DNA of 64,000 bases from Sulfotelmatobacter sp049792875 (GCA_049792875.1 JBARBI010000189.1:1-64000), one strand, 5' to 3'; shown: positions 7,663 to 16,756, counted from the stretch's first letter. Numbers and translations are program-made. The notes: a model not told the origin generated them from the letters alone.

Positions 7663-9717
7663 ATGTCGATTCACCCGCGGCGCGCTCTGAGCGTCCTTAC
7701 GAGTTCCCTGACTCTGTCGTTGCTGGTACTGCTCGCGATGCCCTCACGGGCCGCCGACAAGAACCGCCTGCGCGTGGACGACTACCAGATCGAGGCTGAA
7801 CTCGAACCGCATCTTCACCAGATCACGGCCCGCGCTAAGGTTAAATTCACCGCTTTGCAGGATCTGAGCGTTGCCACCTTCGAACTGCACAACGACCTGC
7901 GCGTCACCAGGGTTCTCGACGAGAAGAACCAGCCATTGTCGGCCGAGCGCGTGACCCAGGATTCCACGGTGCGCGTTCCGCTGCCATCGGGCTTGGCAAA
8001 AGATGCCTCTACGACGCTGACGTTCGAATACGAAGGGCAGCTGGAATCGGCCGACAACAGTCCTGTACCCGGTCTCAGGCTGGCTCACATCGGCGACGAT
8101 ACCACCTACCTGTTCTATGCCGGACGCTGGTTCCCAGTCAGCGGCTACGGGCTGAACCGTTTCACATCCACGATCAGCGTATCGGTTCCGGCGCACATGC
8201 TCGCGATCGGCAGCGGCCAAGTTACGGTGACCGACAAGCCGGCATCCAAGAAGCCCAACGCCAGCGTGCTGCCGACCAAGACTTTTACGTTTACGTCCAC
8301 CAAGCCCAGTTTCCCCGGCACCATCGTGGCTGGAGTGTTTCAAGAGTACAAGAGCGACGAAGCCGGCATGGACCTGCACGTCTTCTTCAAGCCCACGCAT
8401 CAGAGTCTCGCTCCGACGTACACCACGACCGCGGTGCAGGAGTTCACCTACTTTCTCACGCTTTACGGGCTGCCCCCATCACAGAAGCTCAACGTCGTGG
8501 AATTGCCGGGCGACACGCTGCCCTATTTGTGGGCGCCGGAAATCGCCGGCCTGGCCGGGCCTTCTATCACCGAGAAAACCAACTACCGACTGCTGGCCAA
8601 TGCGATTGCCCATCAGTGGTGGGGCGTCTCGGTGAGTCCTGCGAGCAAAGACGACTGGTGGCTGAGCGACGGCTTCTCGCGCTACTCGGAAGCGATGTAC
8701 GTCGAGAACGCCGCCGGAGCCGCCGGACTGGAAGAGGCGGTGAAAGATATGTCGGTGGGCGCGCTGGCCTATGACACGGTGCCGCTGTCCAGCGCCAGCA
8801 AGCTCGATATTTTCTCCACCGAGTTTCAATCCCTGGCCACCGACAAGGGCGCGATGATCCTGCACATGCTGCGCTGGGTGCTGGGCGAGGACAAGTACAA
8901 CAAGACCATGCGCGAGTTTGCGACGGAGTATGCCGGGAAATCGGCGAGCATGGACGATTTCAAGACCATTGCCGAGAAGAACTATGGAGAGCAGCTGACG
9001 TGGTTCTTCTCTCAGTGGCTTGACTCCACTGGTGCACCCGAGTTCAAGCTGAAATACACTACCTACCGGCTGGGCGGAAATTACGCCAAGGAATCGCAAG
9101 CCAACCAGGAAAAAGCTCCCGGATTCCGCGTCACCGGCGAGATCACTCAGGACCTCGATCTGTTCCGGATGCCCGTGGATGTTCGCATTGACACCGACGG
9201 AAATACCGAGAACAAGCGCATTGAAGTCGTGGGCACGACCTCGCCGTTTTCGATCGAAACCTTCGGCCGTCCGCGCCGCATCTCCATTGATCCCGACCAC
9301 CATGTGCTGACGAACTCGAGCGACGTGCGGCTGCGCGCCTCCATTCTGCGGGGACAGGCGATGCAGCAACAAGGAGACCTGACGGACGCGCTGCTGGAGT
9401 TCAACAAAGCGCTCGACCTCAACAAAAACAGTTCGCTTGCCCATTACCGGATTGCCGAGGTTTTCTTCCTGCAGCGGAACTATCAGTCGTCGGCCAATGC
9501 CTACCGCGAGGCCATCAATGGCGACGGCGAGCCGCGGTGGACCGAGGTCTGGAGCCGCATCCAACTGGGCAAGATTTTCGACATCACCGGCCAGCGCGAA
9601 CGCGCCGTCAACGAATACCGCCAGGCCCTCCAGACCAACGACAACACGTTTGGCGCTCTCGAAGAAGCTCGGAAATACTTGCAGAAGGCCTACGAGCGGC
9701 CGAAGGAACGGCAGTAA
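7663..9717 (+). CDS. Secreted M1-peptidase-like protein with TPR tail, probably catalytically inactive
   Basis: 684 residues. An N-terminal signal peptide (hydrophobic run ending AMPSRAAD) implies export. Residues about 40-500 follow the M1 aminopeptidase plan: beta-rich domain, then LANAIAHQWWG...WWLSDGFSRYSEA. The M1 zinc site is HExxH-x18-E. Here the first His is Asn313, the catalytic Glu is Ala314, only His317 remains, and the distal Glu is Asp336, at exactly the expected spacing. The substrate-binding GAMEN block is also not recognisable (AGLAGPS). Residues about 555-684 form TPR-like helices. The fold is probably kept for binding or as a scaffold. An SD-like GGAG lies about 10 bases before the ATG. 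Confidence 0.85.
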   Translation: MSIHPRRALSVLTSSLTLSLLVLLAMPSRAADKNRLRVDDYQIEAELEPHLHQITARAKVKFTALQDLSVATFELHNDLRVTRVLDEKNQPLSAERVTQDSTVRVPLPSGLAKDASTTLTFEYEGQLESADNSPVPGLRLAHIGDDTTYLFYAGRWFPVSGYGLNRFTSTISVSVPAHMLAIGSGQVTVTDKPASKKPNASVLPTKTFTFTSTKPSFPGTIVAGVFQEYKSDEAGMDLHVFFKPTHQSLAPTYTTTAVQEFTYFLTLYGLPPSQKLNVVELPGDTLPYLWAPEIAGLAGPSITEKTNYRLLANAIAHQWWGVSVSPASKDDWWLSDGFSRYSEAMYVENAAGAAGLEEAVKDMSVGALAYDTVPLSSASKLDIFSTEFQSLATDKGAMILHMLRWVLGEDKYNKTMREFATEYAGKSASMDDFKTIAEKNYGEQLTWFFSQWLDSTGAPEFKLKYTTYRLGGNYAKESQANQEKAPGFRVTGEITQDLDLFRMPVDVRIDTDGNTENKRIEVVGTTSPFSIETFGRPRRISIDPDHHVLTNSSDVRLRASILRGQAMQQQGDLTDALLEFNKALDLNKNSSLAHYRIAEVFFLQRNYQSSANAYREAINGDGEPRWTEVWSRIQLGKIFDITGQRERAVNEYRQALQTNDNTFGALEEARKYLQKAYERPKERQ

Positions 9718-10001
9718 CCAAACCTGAGTCAGAGCGGACGCACGCCACACCACAACAACGAAGGTGGCCGTATCCCGGGACTTCAGCCCGACCCATTCCG
9801 CGGTACGGAAATCCGCCTGGTGGCTAACCTTTTTCCCCTCTCTGGGGTCTAAATACTTAACTACAGCAGGGAACTTTACTGAACCTGGCTGCGTATCTCT
9901 GATCAGATGTTAGGCGGGATTGAGACCCCTCGCCTGAACGTTACCCGGGTGCCCCCACGCTCCTCCCCGGAGGCGTGGGGGCATGATTCTGCTAAATCCA
10001 T
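9718..10001. other. Intergenic region before the MacB-like permease, with a strong hairpin
   Basis: No gene seen. The last 60 bases hold CCGGGTGCCCCCACGC and its inverted partner GCGTGGGGGC (stem 9951-9960 with 9973-9982). The hairpin ends about 19 bases before the permease ATG. The opening CCGGGTGCCCC also begins the palindrome at 30052, so this looks like a relative of that family. A shorter pair GTTAGGCG / CGCCTGAAC lies just upstream. No Shine-Dalgarno is evident for the permease. Confidence 0.55.
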
Positions 10002-11249
10002 ATGAGAATGCTCCTCGACATCGTCCGGCAGTCGCTTTCGACCCTGTGGGCACACAAGCTACGCTCGTTCCTAACGATGTTCGGAATCGCCTGGGGCGTA
10101 GGTTCGTTGCTGCTCCTGGTGGGCCTGGGAGAAGGCTTCCGCAGCGGCCAGGAAAAGCAACTCGCTACCCTCGGGCAAAACATCATGTTCATGTTTCCCG
10201 GGAGGATTTCGGCAGTCGAGGGCAGCACTCAGTCCGGGCAACTCTATTACTTCACCTATAAGGACTATCTGGCGATCCGCAACGAGGCCCAGTTTGTGGG
10301 GGCTCTCTCCCCGGTGCTGAATCGCGAAGACATCCGAGCGGTCAGCGACTACGGCTCGACCAACGGGCAGGTGTTCGGCGTGGCCTCCGACTACAACCAG
10401 ATTCGCAACGTCCCCGTAGATCCGGGCCGGTGGTTCAACAACCAGGACAACTCAGAGCGCCGCCGTGTGGCCGTAGTGGGCTGGGAACTGCTCAAGAATA
10501 TGTTTCCGGGACGACCGGCTGTGGGTTCGACGATTCTGCTGAACGGGATCAACTTCGATGTCGTGGGCGTGGTCGCAAAAGTCGGGCGCGACGGCAACAA
10601 CGGCACCAACTCCCGCATCTTCATCCCGATCGAAACCATGCGCGACCTTTTCCCGTTGACCAAAGCGAATTCAGAAGATGGGATCTCGTTTCTGAACTAC
10701 CGGCCAATCACGAAGGATCTCCACGCCGAAGCCAAGGACGAGATTCATCGCATCATCGCGCGCCGCCACGGCTTCAGTCCCAAGCTGCAGGACGCCTTCG
10801 AAGATTGGGATACGATCGAAAACATGAAGCGGGTCGGTCGGATTTTCGATGCGATGGACTGGTTTCTAGGCGTGGTCGGCGTGGTGACGCTGGGATTGGG
10901 GGCCATCGGCATCATCAACATCATGCTCGTCTCGGTGACCGAGCGGACGAAAGAGATCGGCCTGCGCAAGGCGCTCGGGGCAACCTACCGCTCGATTCTG
11001 ACGCAGTTTTTCATCGAAGGAGCATTCCTCACGGCTTTTAGCGGCGGCATCGGTTTGGCCATTGCAACCGGATTCGTAACGCTGCTGGCAATGTTGCCTT
11101 CGCCGGAGGGTTTTGACACGCCCCGCATTATCCCGGCGTCGGCCATCGCCGCAATCGGCTCGCTGGCAATCGCGGGCATCGCCGCCGGTCTCTATCCAGC
11201 CAGGAAAGCGGCGTTGATGGCGCCGGTAGAAGCGTTGAGGCAGGAATGA
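10002..11249 (+). CDS. MacB-like ABC permease (FtsX/MacB fold), orphan
   Basis: 415 residues in the MacB architecture. There is one N-terminal membrane helix (about 20-40), a large periplasmic MacB_PCD domain (about 45-270), and three C-terminal helices of the FtsX domain starting near FLGVVGVVTLGLGAIGIINIM. The conserved coupling segment SVTERTKEIGLRKALGA and the ending ARKAALMAPVEALRQE are clear. Such permeases pair with a separate ATPase and often a membrane-fusion protein; neither is nearby. A second permease of the same kind follows at 11367. Whether it exports, or senses and shears like other MacB relatives, cannot be told. Confidence 0.9.
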   Translation: MRMLLDIVRQSLSTLWAHKLRSFLTMFGIAWGVGSLLLLVGLGEGFRSGQEKQLATLGQNIMFMFPGRISAVEGSTQSGQLYYFTYKDYLAIRNEAQFVGALSPVLNREDIRAVSDYGSTNGQVFGVASDYNQIRNVPVDPGRWFNNQDNSERRRVAVVGWELLKNMFPGRPAVGSTILLNGINFDVVGVVAKVGRDGNNGTNSRIFIPIETMRDLFPLTKANSEDGISFLNYRPITKDLHAEAKDEIHRIIARRHGFSPKLQDAFEDWDTIENMKRVGRIFDAMDWFLGVVGVVTLGLGAIGIINIMLVSVTERTKEIGLRKALGATYRSILTQFFIEGAFLTAFSGGIGLAIATGFVTLLAMLPSPEGFDTPRIIPASAIAAIGSLAIAGIAAGLYPARKAALMAPVEALRQE

Positions 11250-11264
11250 CGGGACATTGCGTGA

Positions 11265-11330
11265 TGGTTGATCGGTGTTGATTGAAGAGCCTCTCACAGT
11301 TGTTTTCAATCAGCAATCCACAATCAACCA
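11265..11330. repeat. Imperfect palindrome between the two MacB-like permease genes
   Basis: Nested inverted pairs: TGGTTGAT (11265-11272) with ATCAACCA (11323-11330), and TGATTGAA (11279-11286) with TTCAATCA (11305-11312). An RNA of this region would form a long interrupted hairpin. It could be an attenuator between the permeases or a mobile palindrome. No T-run follows, so simple termination is not supported. Confidence 0.5.
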
Positions 11331-11366
11331 ATCAGCAATTCTGTTGAGCCCGGAGCCAGGAACTAC

Positions 11367-12605
11367 ATGATCGTCGATCTCGCCAGCCAGGCCTACAACG
11401 CGTTGCGCCACAACCGGCGCCGCAGTGTGCTTACCATGCTCGGCATGGCCTGGGGCATCGCGACGGTGGTGCTGCTGCTCGCCTACGGAACGGGCTTCGA
11501 GCGCGGGCTGTGGTCCGCGTTCCGTTCCTTCGGCACCAATCTCGTTTTCATTTTTCCCGGGCGCACGGAACTGCAGGCTGGAGGTACCAAGGCCGGCACC
11601 CAGGTTCGCCTCACCGTCAACGATCTCGATTTCATTCAGGCTGAAGTACCCTTGCTGAAGCGCGTTTCTCCCGAGGCGTTCAAGAATTGCATGGTCGCCT
11701 ATGGCACGCGCAGTTCGAACTATGGGGTCAGTGGTGTTTATGCTTCATACGGCCGCATGCGCAAGATGGAGGTCGCGGAAGGGAGTTTCTTCAGCGAGGC
11801 CGATGACTTCACGCACACGCGCGTCGCCGTGATCGGCTCGGACGCGAAGAAGAAGCTCTTCTCCGGTCAGAATGCGCTGGGTGAAAACATCCGCGTCGAC
11901 GGCATTTCCTATCAGATTGTCGGCGTGCTGAAACATCAGGTGCAGAACGGGGATGACAACATCAATGAGCACGTCTACGTTCCCTTCAGCGCCATGAGCG
12001 ATCTGACGAACACGTACTACTTGAGTTCGGTGGTCATGGAGTACGAAGGGGACCACGCTAAGGTTGTGAAGGCCGTGCGCGATTCCATGGCATTTCATCA
12101 CAGCTTTAATCCCAAGGACCAACGCGCGATCTTCGTCTTCGATGTGTTCGCCGATCTGATGGATTTGCAGGTGATCTCCACCGGCATCAAGATTCTGCTC
12201 GGCTTTATAGGCCTGCTCACGCTGGGCATTGGTGGCGTCGGCCTGATGAATATCATGCTGGTTTCGGTCACCCAACGTACCCGCGAGATCGGCGTGGAGA
12301 AAGCTCTGGGCGCGCACCGCTGGCATATCCTGTTCCAATTCCTCGCGGAAGCGCTGGTCATCACGGCCCTGGGCGGACTGTTGGGCGTGATCCTCGCCTA
12401 CCTAGTCTCGTGGTCCGTAGGATCGCTGACGCTATGGAGCGCGTTTGAAGAGAACGCCAGCGAGGGCGACATTCATCTCTCCATTGATACCGCGACCCTG
12501 ATCTGGTCGACGGGCATCCTCACCTTTGTGGGCATCATCAGCGGTATGCTGCCCGCCATCAAAGCCGCGAGGCTGAATCCAATCGAAGCCCTACGCTACG
12601 AGTAG
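11367..12605 (+). CDS. MacB-like ABC permease (second of a pair), orphan
   Basis: 412 residues with the same layout as the preceding gene: an N-terminal helix after the LRHNRRRSVLTMLGMAWG segment, a periplasmic domain, then three helices. It carries the motif SVTQRTREIGVEKALGA and the ending AIKAARLNPIEALRYE. The ATG follows AGGA by about 6 bases. The two permeases are diverged paralogues and could form a heterodimer, though each could also pair with itself. No ATPase gene is adjacent. Confidence 0.9.
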   Translation: MIVDLASQAYNALRHNRRRSVLTMLGMAWGIATVVLLLAYGTGFERGLWSAFRSFGTNLVFIFPGRTELQAGGTKAGTQVRLTVNDLDFIQAEVPLLKRVSPEAFKNCMVAYGTRSSNYGVSGVYASYGRMRKMEVAEGSFFSEADDFTHTRVAVIGSDAKKKLFSGQNALGENIRVDGISYQIVGVLKHQVQNGDDNINEHVYVPFSAMSDLTNTYYLSSVVMEYEGDHAKVVKAVRDSMAFHHSFNPKDQRAIFVFDVFADLMDLQVISTGIKILLGFIGLLTLGIGGVGLMNIMLVSVTQRTREIGVEKALGAHRWHILFQFLAEALVITALGGLLGVILAYLVSWSVGSLTLWSAFEENASEGDIHLSIDTATLIWSTGILTFVGIISGMLPAIKAARLNPIEALRYE

Positions 12606-12620
12606 ATCATTACGCGCAGA

Positions 12621-13265
12621 TCAATCGGCGGCGACTGCCTTGGGAACCGGCGCCGCGATGGCTCGCCAATCCAGGTAAATATTCGGCAGGATGGCAGCCA
12701 GCGCGATCACGGTCCAGACAACTGTTTCAATCCCGACCACACCGAGCCGGTAAACGGGCGGAATCGGAATAATCATCCGCGTCACGGTAAAGACCATGGC
12801 AAAAGGATAGCTGCGAATCATCCAGCGGCGATGCTGAGTGAGGTTGCCGTGGCGCACACAATAGAGTGCGATCGCCGTAGTCAACATCCATCCGAACGAT
12901 TGCATACAGGAGGCTGCAACCAGGGATGGACCGAATCTCACCGTCATGGGAACCGCGAGAGGGGCGGCGATGAATACGCTCACTACATAGATGTATCCCA
13001 ATGTCCGGTGAGTCTTGAGATATCGCGCTCGTAACCGGTTGGAGAACTGGAACACTCCCAATAGCATGGCGAGGGCGCCGAAAAAGGCGTGCGGCACCAG
13101 GTACCATTTCACTGGTGCGAAATGCTGTGCTATTTCGGATGTGGAATCAAAGATGCGGGCGTTCTTCATGTATGTGACAAATAGGGTCAGCAAACCGAAG
13201 ATCACGAAGAACAGGAGCTTGGATTGAGAACGCGCACGCCCGACGGGCGCGAGTACAGTCGCCAT
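12621..13265 (-). CDS. DUF2306 family membrane protein
   Basis: About 214 residues from the ATG at 13265; a GTG at 13295 would add 10. Hydrophobic segments indicate six or so membrane helices. Family features are HAFFGALAMLLGVFQFSNRLR, the RTLGYIYV segment and HRRWMIRSYPF, with His residues that in related heme-binding membrane families could be ligands. Function of DUF2306 proteins is not known. It converges with the MacB permease gene, the stop codons lying 15 bases apart. Confidence 0.75.
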   Translation of the reverse strand: MATVLAPVGRARSQSKLLFFVIFGLLTLFVTYMKNARIFDSTSEIAQHFAPVKWYLVPHAFFGALAMLLGVFQFSNRLRARYLKTHRTLGYIYVVSVFIAAPLAVPMTVRFGPSLVAASCMQSFGWMLTTAIALYCVRHGNLTQHRRWMIRSYPFAMVFTVTRMIIPIPPVYRLGVVGIETVVWTVIALAAILPNIYLDWRAIAAPVPKAVAAD

Positions 13266-13431
13266 TGACTTTCCCCAAGTCTGAGGAGATTCCACGCTCC
13301 TCGTGCCCGATGTCCTCTACACGACTCACGCAACGTAGAGGCCGCAAGTGCACGTATTGTAGCTTGCTTTGCCCTTCTCGCCAATGCCTGATGCCCAATA
13401 TCCGCCATTGGCCATGCTTTACAATCCTTCG

Positions 13432-13734
13432 ATGCCGGAACACTCCCAAATTCGCCTCGATCGCGTGCTGGCGCAACTTCGCTTGTACGAGCATCCGCTT
13501 CTGGATTTCTCCGCGCGCTCGAAGGGTGAAGGGGTCGAGGTCATCGTCCAGTTCAAAGACGAAAGGGTCCCGGTGCATACTTACTATTTCGATCTGCACC
13601 CACGGGATCTCGACGACCCACAGTTCGAGTGGAGCTTCCAGCGACAGCTTTTCGATGCGCTGCACGACTATTTCGTCGAGATGTTCATCCGCACGCCGCA
13701 AGACCGGGCCGACCGCCACCGGAAGGGACTGTGA
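13432..13734 (+). CDS. Conserved hypothetical protein translationally coupled to the methyltransferase
   Basis: About 100 residues from the ATG at 13432 (MPEHSQIRLDRVL); the frame is open further upstream. It has mixed alpha/beta composition with a central FKDERVPVHTYYFDLHPRD and a helix-rich end. There is no signal peptide or membrane segment and I do not recognise a family. Its TGA overlaps the GTG of the next gene (GTGA), a layout typical of translational coupling, so it may act with the MidA-type methyltransferase. Confidence 0.7.
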   Translation: MPEHSQIRLDRVLAQLRLYEHPLLDFSARSKGEGVEVIVQFKDERVPVHTYYFDLHPRDLDDPQFEWSFQRQLFDALHDYFVEMFIRTPQDRADRHRKGL

Positions 13735-14855
13735 ACTGGCTCCGCCAAAAAATCGAGCAGGAGATCCGAGAGCGCGGCCCGATTCCCTTCTCGCGCTACA
13801 TGGAGCTGTGCTTGTATGATTCCGAATTCGGCTACTACTGGCGCACCGCGGCGCAGTTTGGCAAAGCGGGGGATTTCTACACGTCGAGCGACGTACACGC
13901 GGTGTTCGGACGCCTGCTGGCGCGGCAGTTCGAGGAGATGTGGCGTGTTCTAGGCTCTCCTGAGCGCATCATGCTGAAGGAACTTGGCCCCGGCCGCGGT
14001 CTTTTCGCGCAGGATGTGCTGGATTGGTCAGAGAAGAAGTTTCCCGATTTCTTTCGCGCCCTCCGTTATGTCTTGGACGAGCGCTCCCCTGCCTTGCGCC
14101 AGCGGCTCGAGGACACGCTGAGCCGCCATTTTGAGTCCGGTAAAGCGGTCTTGGGGTCGGGCAACGATATCGGTGCACCCAACATCGTTTTTGCCAACGA
14201 ATTCTTTGACGCTCTGCCGGTCGAGGTTGTCAGTTCGCAGGGGTCGCTCCGCATCGACTTACGCGCGGGGCGATTGGTCGAGACCTGGGTGCTGTTTTCT
14301 CCCGAAGAACTCGAGTTCCTCGACCGCTACTCGATTCATCCCGAATCCGAGGAACGACTGGAAGTTCCTATCCAAGCGCAGCAGCACATGAACACCGCAG
14401 CCAAGCTGGAACATGGATTCGTGGTGGTCATCGATTACGGCTATACCCGCGACGAGCAACTGGCAGGACGCCATCGCGGAACCTTGAAGGCTATCCGCCA
14501 ACACTCGGTGGGCGCCAACCCGTACGAGGCTCCCGGCGAGCAGGATATTACCGCCGACGTAAACTTCACGGGGCTGGCTGCGGTCGCGGAAAAGCAGGGT
14601 ATGCGGGTACAGAAGCTCATCACGCAAGCGCAATTCCTGCTGGGCATAGGAGAGGCAAATGAATTTGCCGATGCGTTTGAGGAATGCCGTCTTCCGCAGG
14701 AACGCGCCAAGGTAGCTTTGCAGCTGAAGCATCTGGTCACACCCGCCGGCATGGGCGAGAGCTTCCATGTTTTGGTTGCGAGTAGGGAAGTCGATCAGGA
14801 GAGAGTCTCTACTCTCGCCGGCCTAAGTTTCGCCCGCACCGCCCGCGTCACTTGA
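13731..14855 (+). CDS. SAM-dependent methyltransferase of the MidA/NDUFAF7 family (DUF185)
   Basis: About 374 residues starting at GTG 13731, with GGAAGGG just upstream; the longer open frame to 13629 overlaps the previous gene and is not favoured. The SAM-binding loop is ELGPGRG, followed by VFANEFFDALPV, the NE/DALP motif of the family, and later VIDYGY. Eukaryotic NDUFAF7 dimethylates an arginine of complex I subunit NDUFS2; the bacterial target is not established. The ending LVASREV fits the usual family length. Confidence 0.88.
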   Translation: MNWLRQKIEQEIRERGPIPFSRYMELCLYDSEFGYYWRTAAQFGKAGDFYTSSDVHAVFGRLLARQFEEMWRVLGSPERIMLKELGPGRGLFAQDVLDWSEKKFPDFFRALRYVLDERSPALRQRLEDTLSRHFESGKAVLGSGNDIGAPNIVFANEFFDALPVEVVSSQGSLRIDLRAGRLVETWVLFSPEELEFLDRYSIHPESEERLEVPIQAQQHMNTAAKLEHGFVVVIDYGYTRDEQLAGRHRGTLKAIRQHSVGANPYEAPGEQDITADVNFTGLAAVAEKQGMRVQKLITQAQFLLGIGEANEFADAFEECRLPQERAKVALQLKHLVTPAGMGESFHVLVASREVDQERVSTLAGLSFARTARVT

Positions 14856-14923
14856 GACAATGTGGAGACGTACGCAGCTGTCGTGCCCCGGCGAAGGCCG
14901 GCAGCGCCATCGGAAATCGCGGC

Positions 14924-15796
14924 TCAGGATTTCGCAGCCGCCTCCGGATACTCATACACCCCGCGCCCCGACTTCCGGCCAAGCCGTCCGGCCTTCACAT
15001 ACTGCACCAGCAGAGGCGCAGGACGATATTTATCTCCCAGCGATTTGTGCAGATATTCGAGGATGCTGAGCCTCGTATCGAGTCCGACCAGGTCCACCAA
15101 CTCGAACGGCCCCATGGGATGGTTCAGCCCCAGTTTCAGCGCCTTGTCGATGTCGGCAGCCGACGCGATCCCTTCCTGCAGCATGTAGAACGCCTCATTC
15201 CCAATCATGGCGTTGATGCGGCTCGTGATGAAGCCGGGCGATTCCTTGATCACCACGACTTCCTTGCGCATGCGCTTGCCCACTTCGACGGCAGTAGCCA
15301 GCGTGTCGTCGTCGGTCTCCAACGCCCGAACGACTTCGAGCAGTTTCATCTTGTGTACGGGATTGAAGAAGTGCATACCCACGCATTTCTTCGCGCGGTA
15401 GGTCACACTCGCAATCTCGGTCACGCTGAGGGAGGACGTGTTCGATGCCAGCATCGTGGTCGGCCGGCAGATCTTGTCGAGCAGAGTGAAGATCTCGATC
15501 TTCGACTCCATCTCCTCGGGAACAGCTTCAATCACAAGGTCGGCTTCGCGCGCCGCCCCTTCGACTGAACCCGCGTACTCCAACCGCCGAATCGCTGCAT
15601 CGGCATCGAGAGCCGTAACCTTGCCGAGTTCTACGGCTTTGTCGAGGTTGGCGCGAATTTCGCTCTCGGCCTTGCGCAGAGCGCCGGGCAGCAGGTCCTC
15701 GAGAATGGTGCGATATCCGCCGAGCGCCGCCGCATGTGCGATGCCTCGTCCCATGATCCCGGCGCCGATGACTGCAATCGTCTGGACGCCGGTCAC
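14924..15796 (-). CDS. 3-hydroxybutyryl-CoA / 3-hydroxyacyl-CoA dehydrogenase
   Basis: NAD(P)-dependent oxidoreductase interconverting 3-hydroxyacyl-CoA and 3-ketoacyl-CoA. At 290 residues it is the short stand-alone form. Visible are the Rossmann motif GAGIMGRGIA (about 11-20), EAVPEEMESK, SNTSSLSVTEIA, the family signature GMHFFNPVHKMKLLEVV with the catalytic His, and NHPMGPFELVDLVGLD in the C-terminal dimerisation domain. The start is a GTG placed directly after the TAG of the small upstream gene, with a GGAG about 6 bases before it. The two form a tight operon. Role in fatty acid degradation or butyrate/PHB metabolism cannot be separated. Confidence 0.93.
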   Translation of the reverse strand: MTGVQTIAVIGAGIMGRGIAHAAALGGYRTILEDLLPGALRKAESEIRANLDKAVELGKVTALDADAAIRRLEYAGSVEGAAREADLVIEAVPEEMESKIEIFTLLDKICRPTTMLASNTSSLSVTEIASVTYRAKKCVGMHFFNPVHKMKLLEVVRALETDDDTLATAVEVGKRMRKEVVVIKESPGFITSRINAMIGNEAFYMLQEGIASAADIDKALKLGLNHPMGPFELVDLVGLDTRLSILEYLHKSLGDKYRPAPLLVQYVKAGRLGRKSGRGVYEYPEAAAKS

Positions 15797-15988
15797 CTAT
15801 TTCTCCGCCTTTTCCAGATCCGCGACGGCGGCATCGATCGCGCCGCCGGCCTCGCGCAAAGAAACGGCCAAACGCTTCCGCTCCTCCGCGCCCATGCCGG
15901 GAATGTAAATGCAAATGCGGCGCAAGGTCGCCGTGATGTCTTCCACGTAGTTCATCGCTCGAATCAGTTCGCCTGTCACCACCGCCAT
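15797..15988 (-). CDS. Small hypothetical protein, operon partner of the hydroxyacyl-CoA dehydrogenase
   Basis: 63 residues from the ATG at 15988, which has AGAGGAG six bases upstream. Upstream in-frame codons to 16048 are less likely to be used. The protein is predicted helical (MNYVEDITATLRRICIYIPGM, then an acidic/Ala-rich helix) and looks like a small coiled-coil or helical bundle. No family recognised. Its stop abuts the dehydrogenase start. Confidence 0.65.
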   Translation of the reverse strand: MAVVTGELIRAMNYVEDITATLRRICIYIPGMGAEERKRLAVSLREAGGAIDAAVADLEKAEK

Positions 15989-16102
15989 GAGAACTCCTCT
16001 TTCCATTGCCCGATGTGTCGAACCTTCTATTCTGGACGCGCCCGCCAATTTAGTAAAGGCGACCTGACCACCGTTAGTGAACAGGTGTGACCGGTGGGAA
16101 AG

Positions 16103-16699
16103 CTAAATCGATGGCGGCGGGAAGAGACGCGTAACAGGATCGACGCTCTGAAGGACGAAGCGGACCCGTTCGTCGATGGGGACACGCGGAATCTCCTCAA
16201 GATCGTAGCCCAATGCCGTATACGTCACGACCATGGTGTGGTAGGTTCGCACGGCCTCGTCAAAATTCTGCTTGCGTTCGTTGTCCTGCCGGAAGATCTC
16301 CTGCCACGGCGGCGCTATGAACCCACGCCGGTTGTAGCGGAAAGTCCTGGCCGCTTTCTCCAGGTGCGCGGGCACGGGCAAATCCATCAACCGGAGATAT
16401 CCAATCACGTCGGGCACCCCACGGTCGAAGAACACCAATCCGCGCTGATGCGTTGCCGTCTGATAAGAACGCATCTCCCAGCAGAGCATCATCTCGGCAA
16501 ATAGAATGGGGTCAACCCACGGCAGTGCGCGGCCTCCGATCGTGGTCTGGTCCTGAATGACGCCTCGTCCGGCTTCGACCGATCGGGCATAGCCATTGTT
16601 CTGCAAGGCGTCGATGAGCGAACTCTTGCCCGATCCCGGCCCGCCGGTTACGACAAAAAAACGTTCTGCATTCCCTACACGTTTTATCTGCTCCTTCAT
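16103..16699 (-). CDS. P-loop ATPase/kinase-like protein (AAA_28 type)
   Basis: 198 residues. The Walker A motif is GGPGSGKSS (residues 19-27). A later hydrophobic strand VFFDRGVPD is a Walker-B-like segment resembling NadR or nucleotide-kinase-like AAA_28 proteins, whose substrates are mostly unknown. It is transcribed divergently from the HAD phosphatase gene. No membrane segment. The ending is a short Pro-rich tail. Confidence 0.72.
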   Translation of the reverse strand: MKEQIKRVGNAERFFVVTGGPGSGKSSLIDALQNNGYARSVEAGRGVIQDQTTIGGRALPWVDPILFAEMMLCWEMRSYQTATHQRGLVFFDRGVPDVIGYLRLMDLPVPAHLEKAARTFRYNRRGFIAPPWQEIFRQDNERKQNFDEAVRTYHTMVVTYTALGYDLEEIPRVPIDERVRFVLQSVDPVTRLFPPPSI

Positions 16700-16756
16700 A
16701 ATCGCTTCGCAAATAGTGTTTCGTACTTTGTTTACATAGACTTAACCCAGCGGGCA

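Noticed and set aside
8479..9753. 424-codon minus-strand frame opposite the M1-like gene
   Set aside because: Antisense shadow. The + strand gene has a signal peptide and family motifs.
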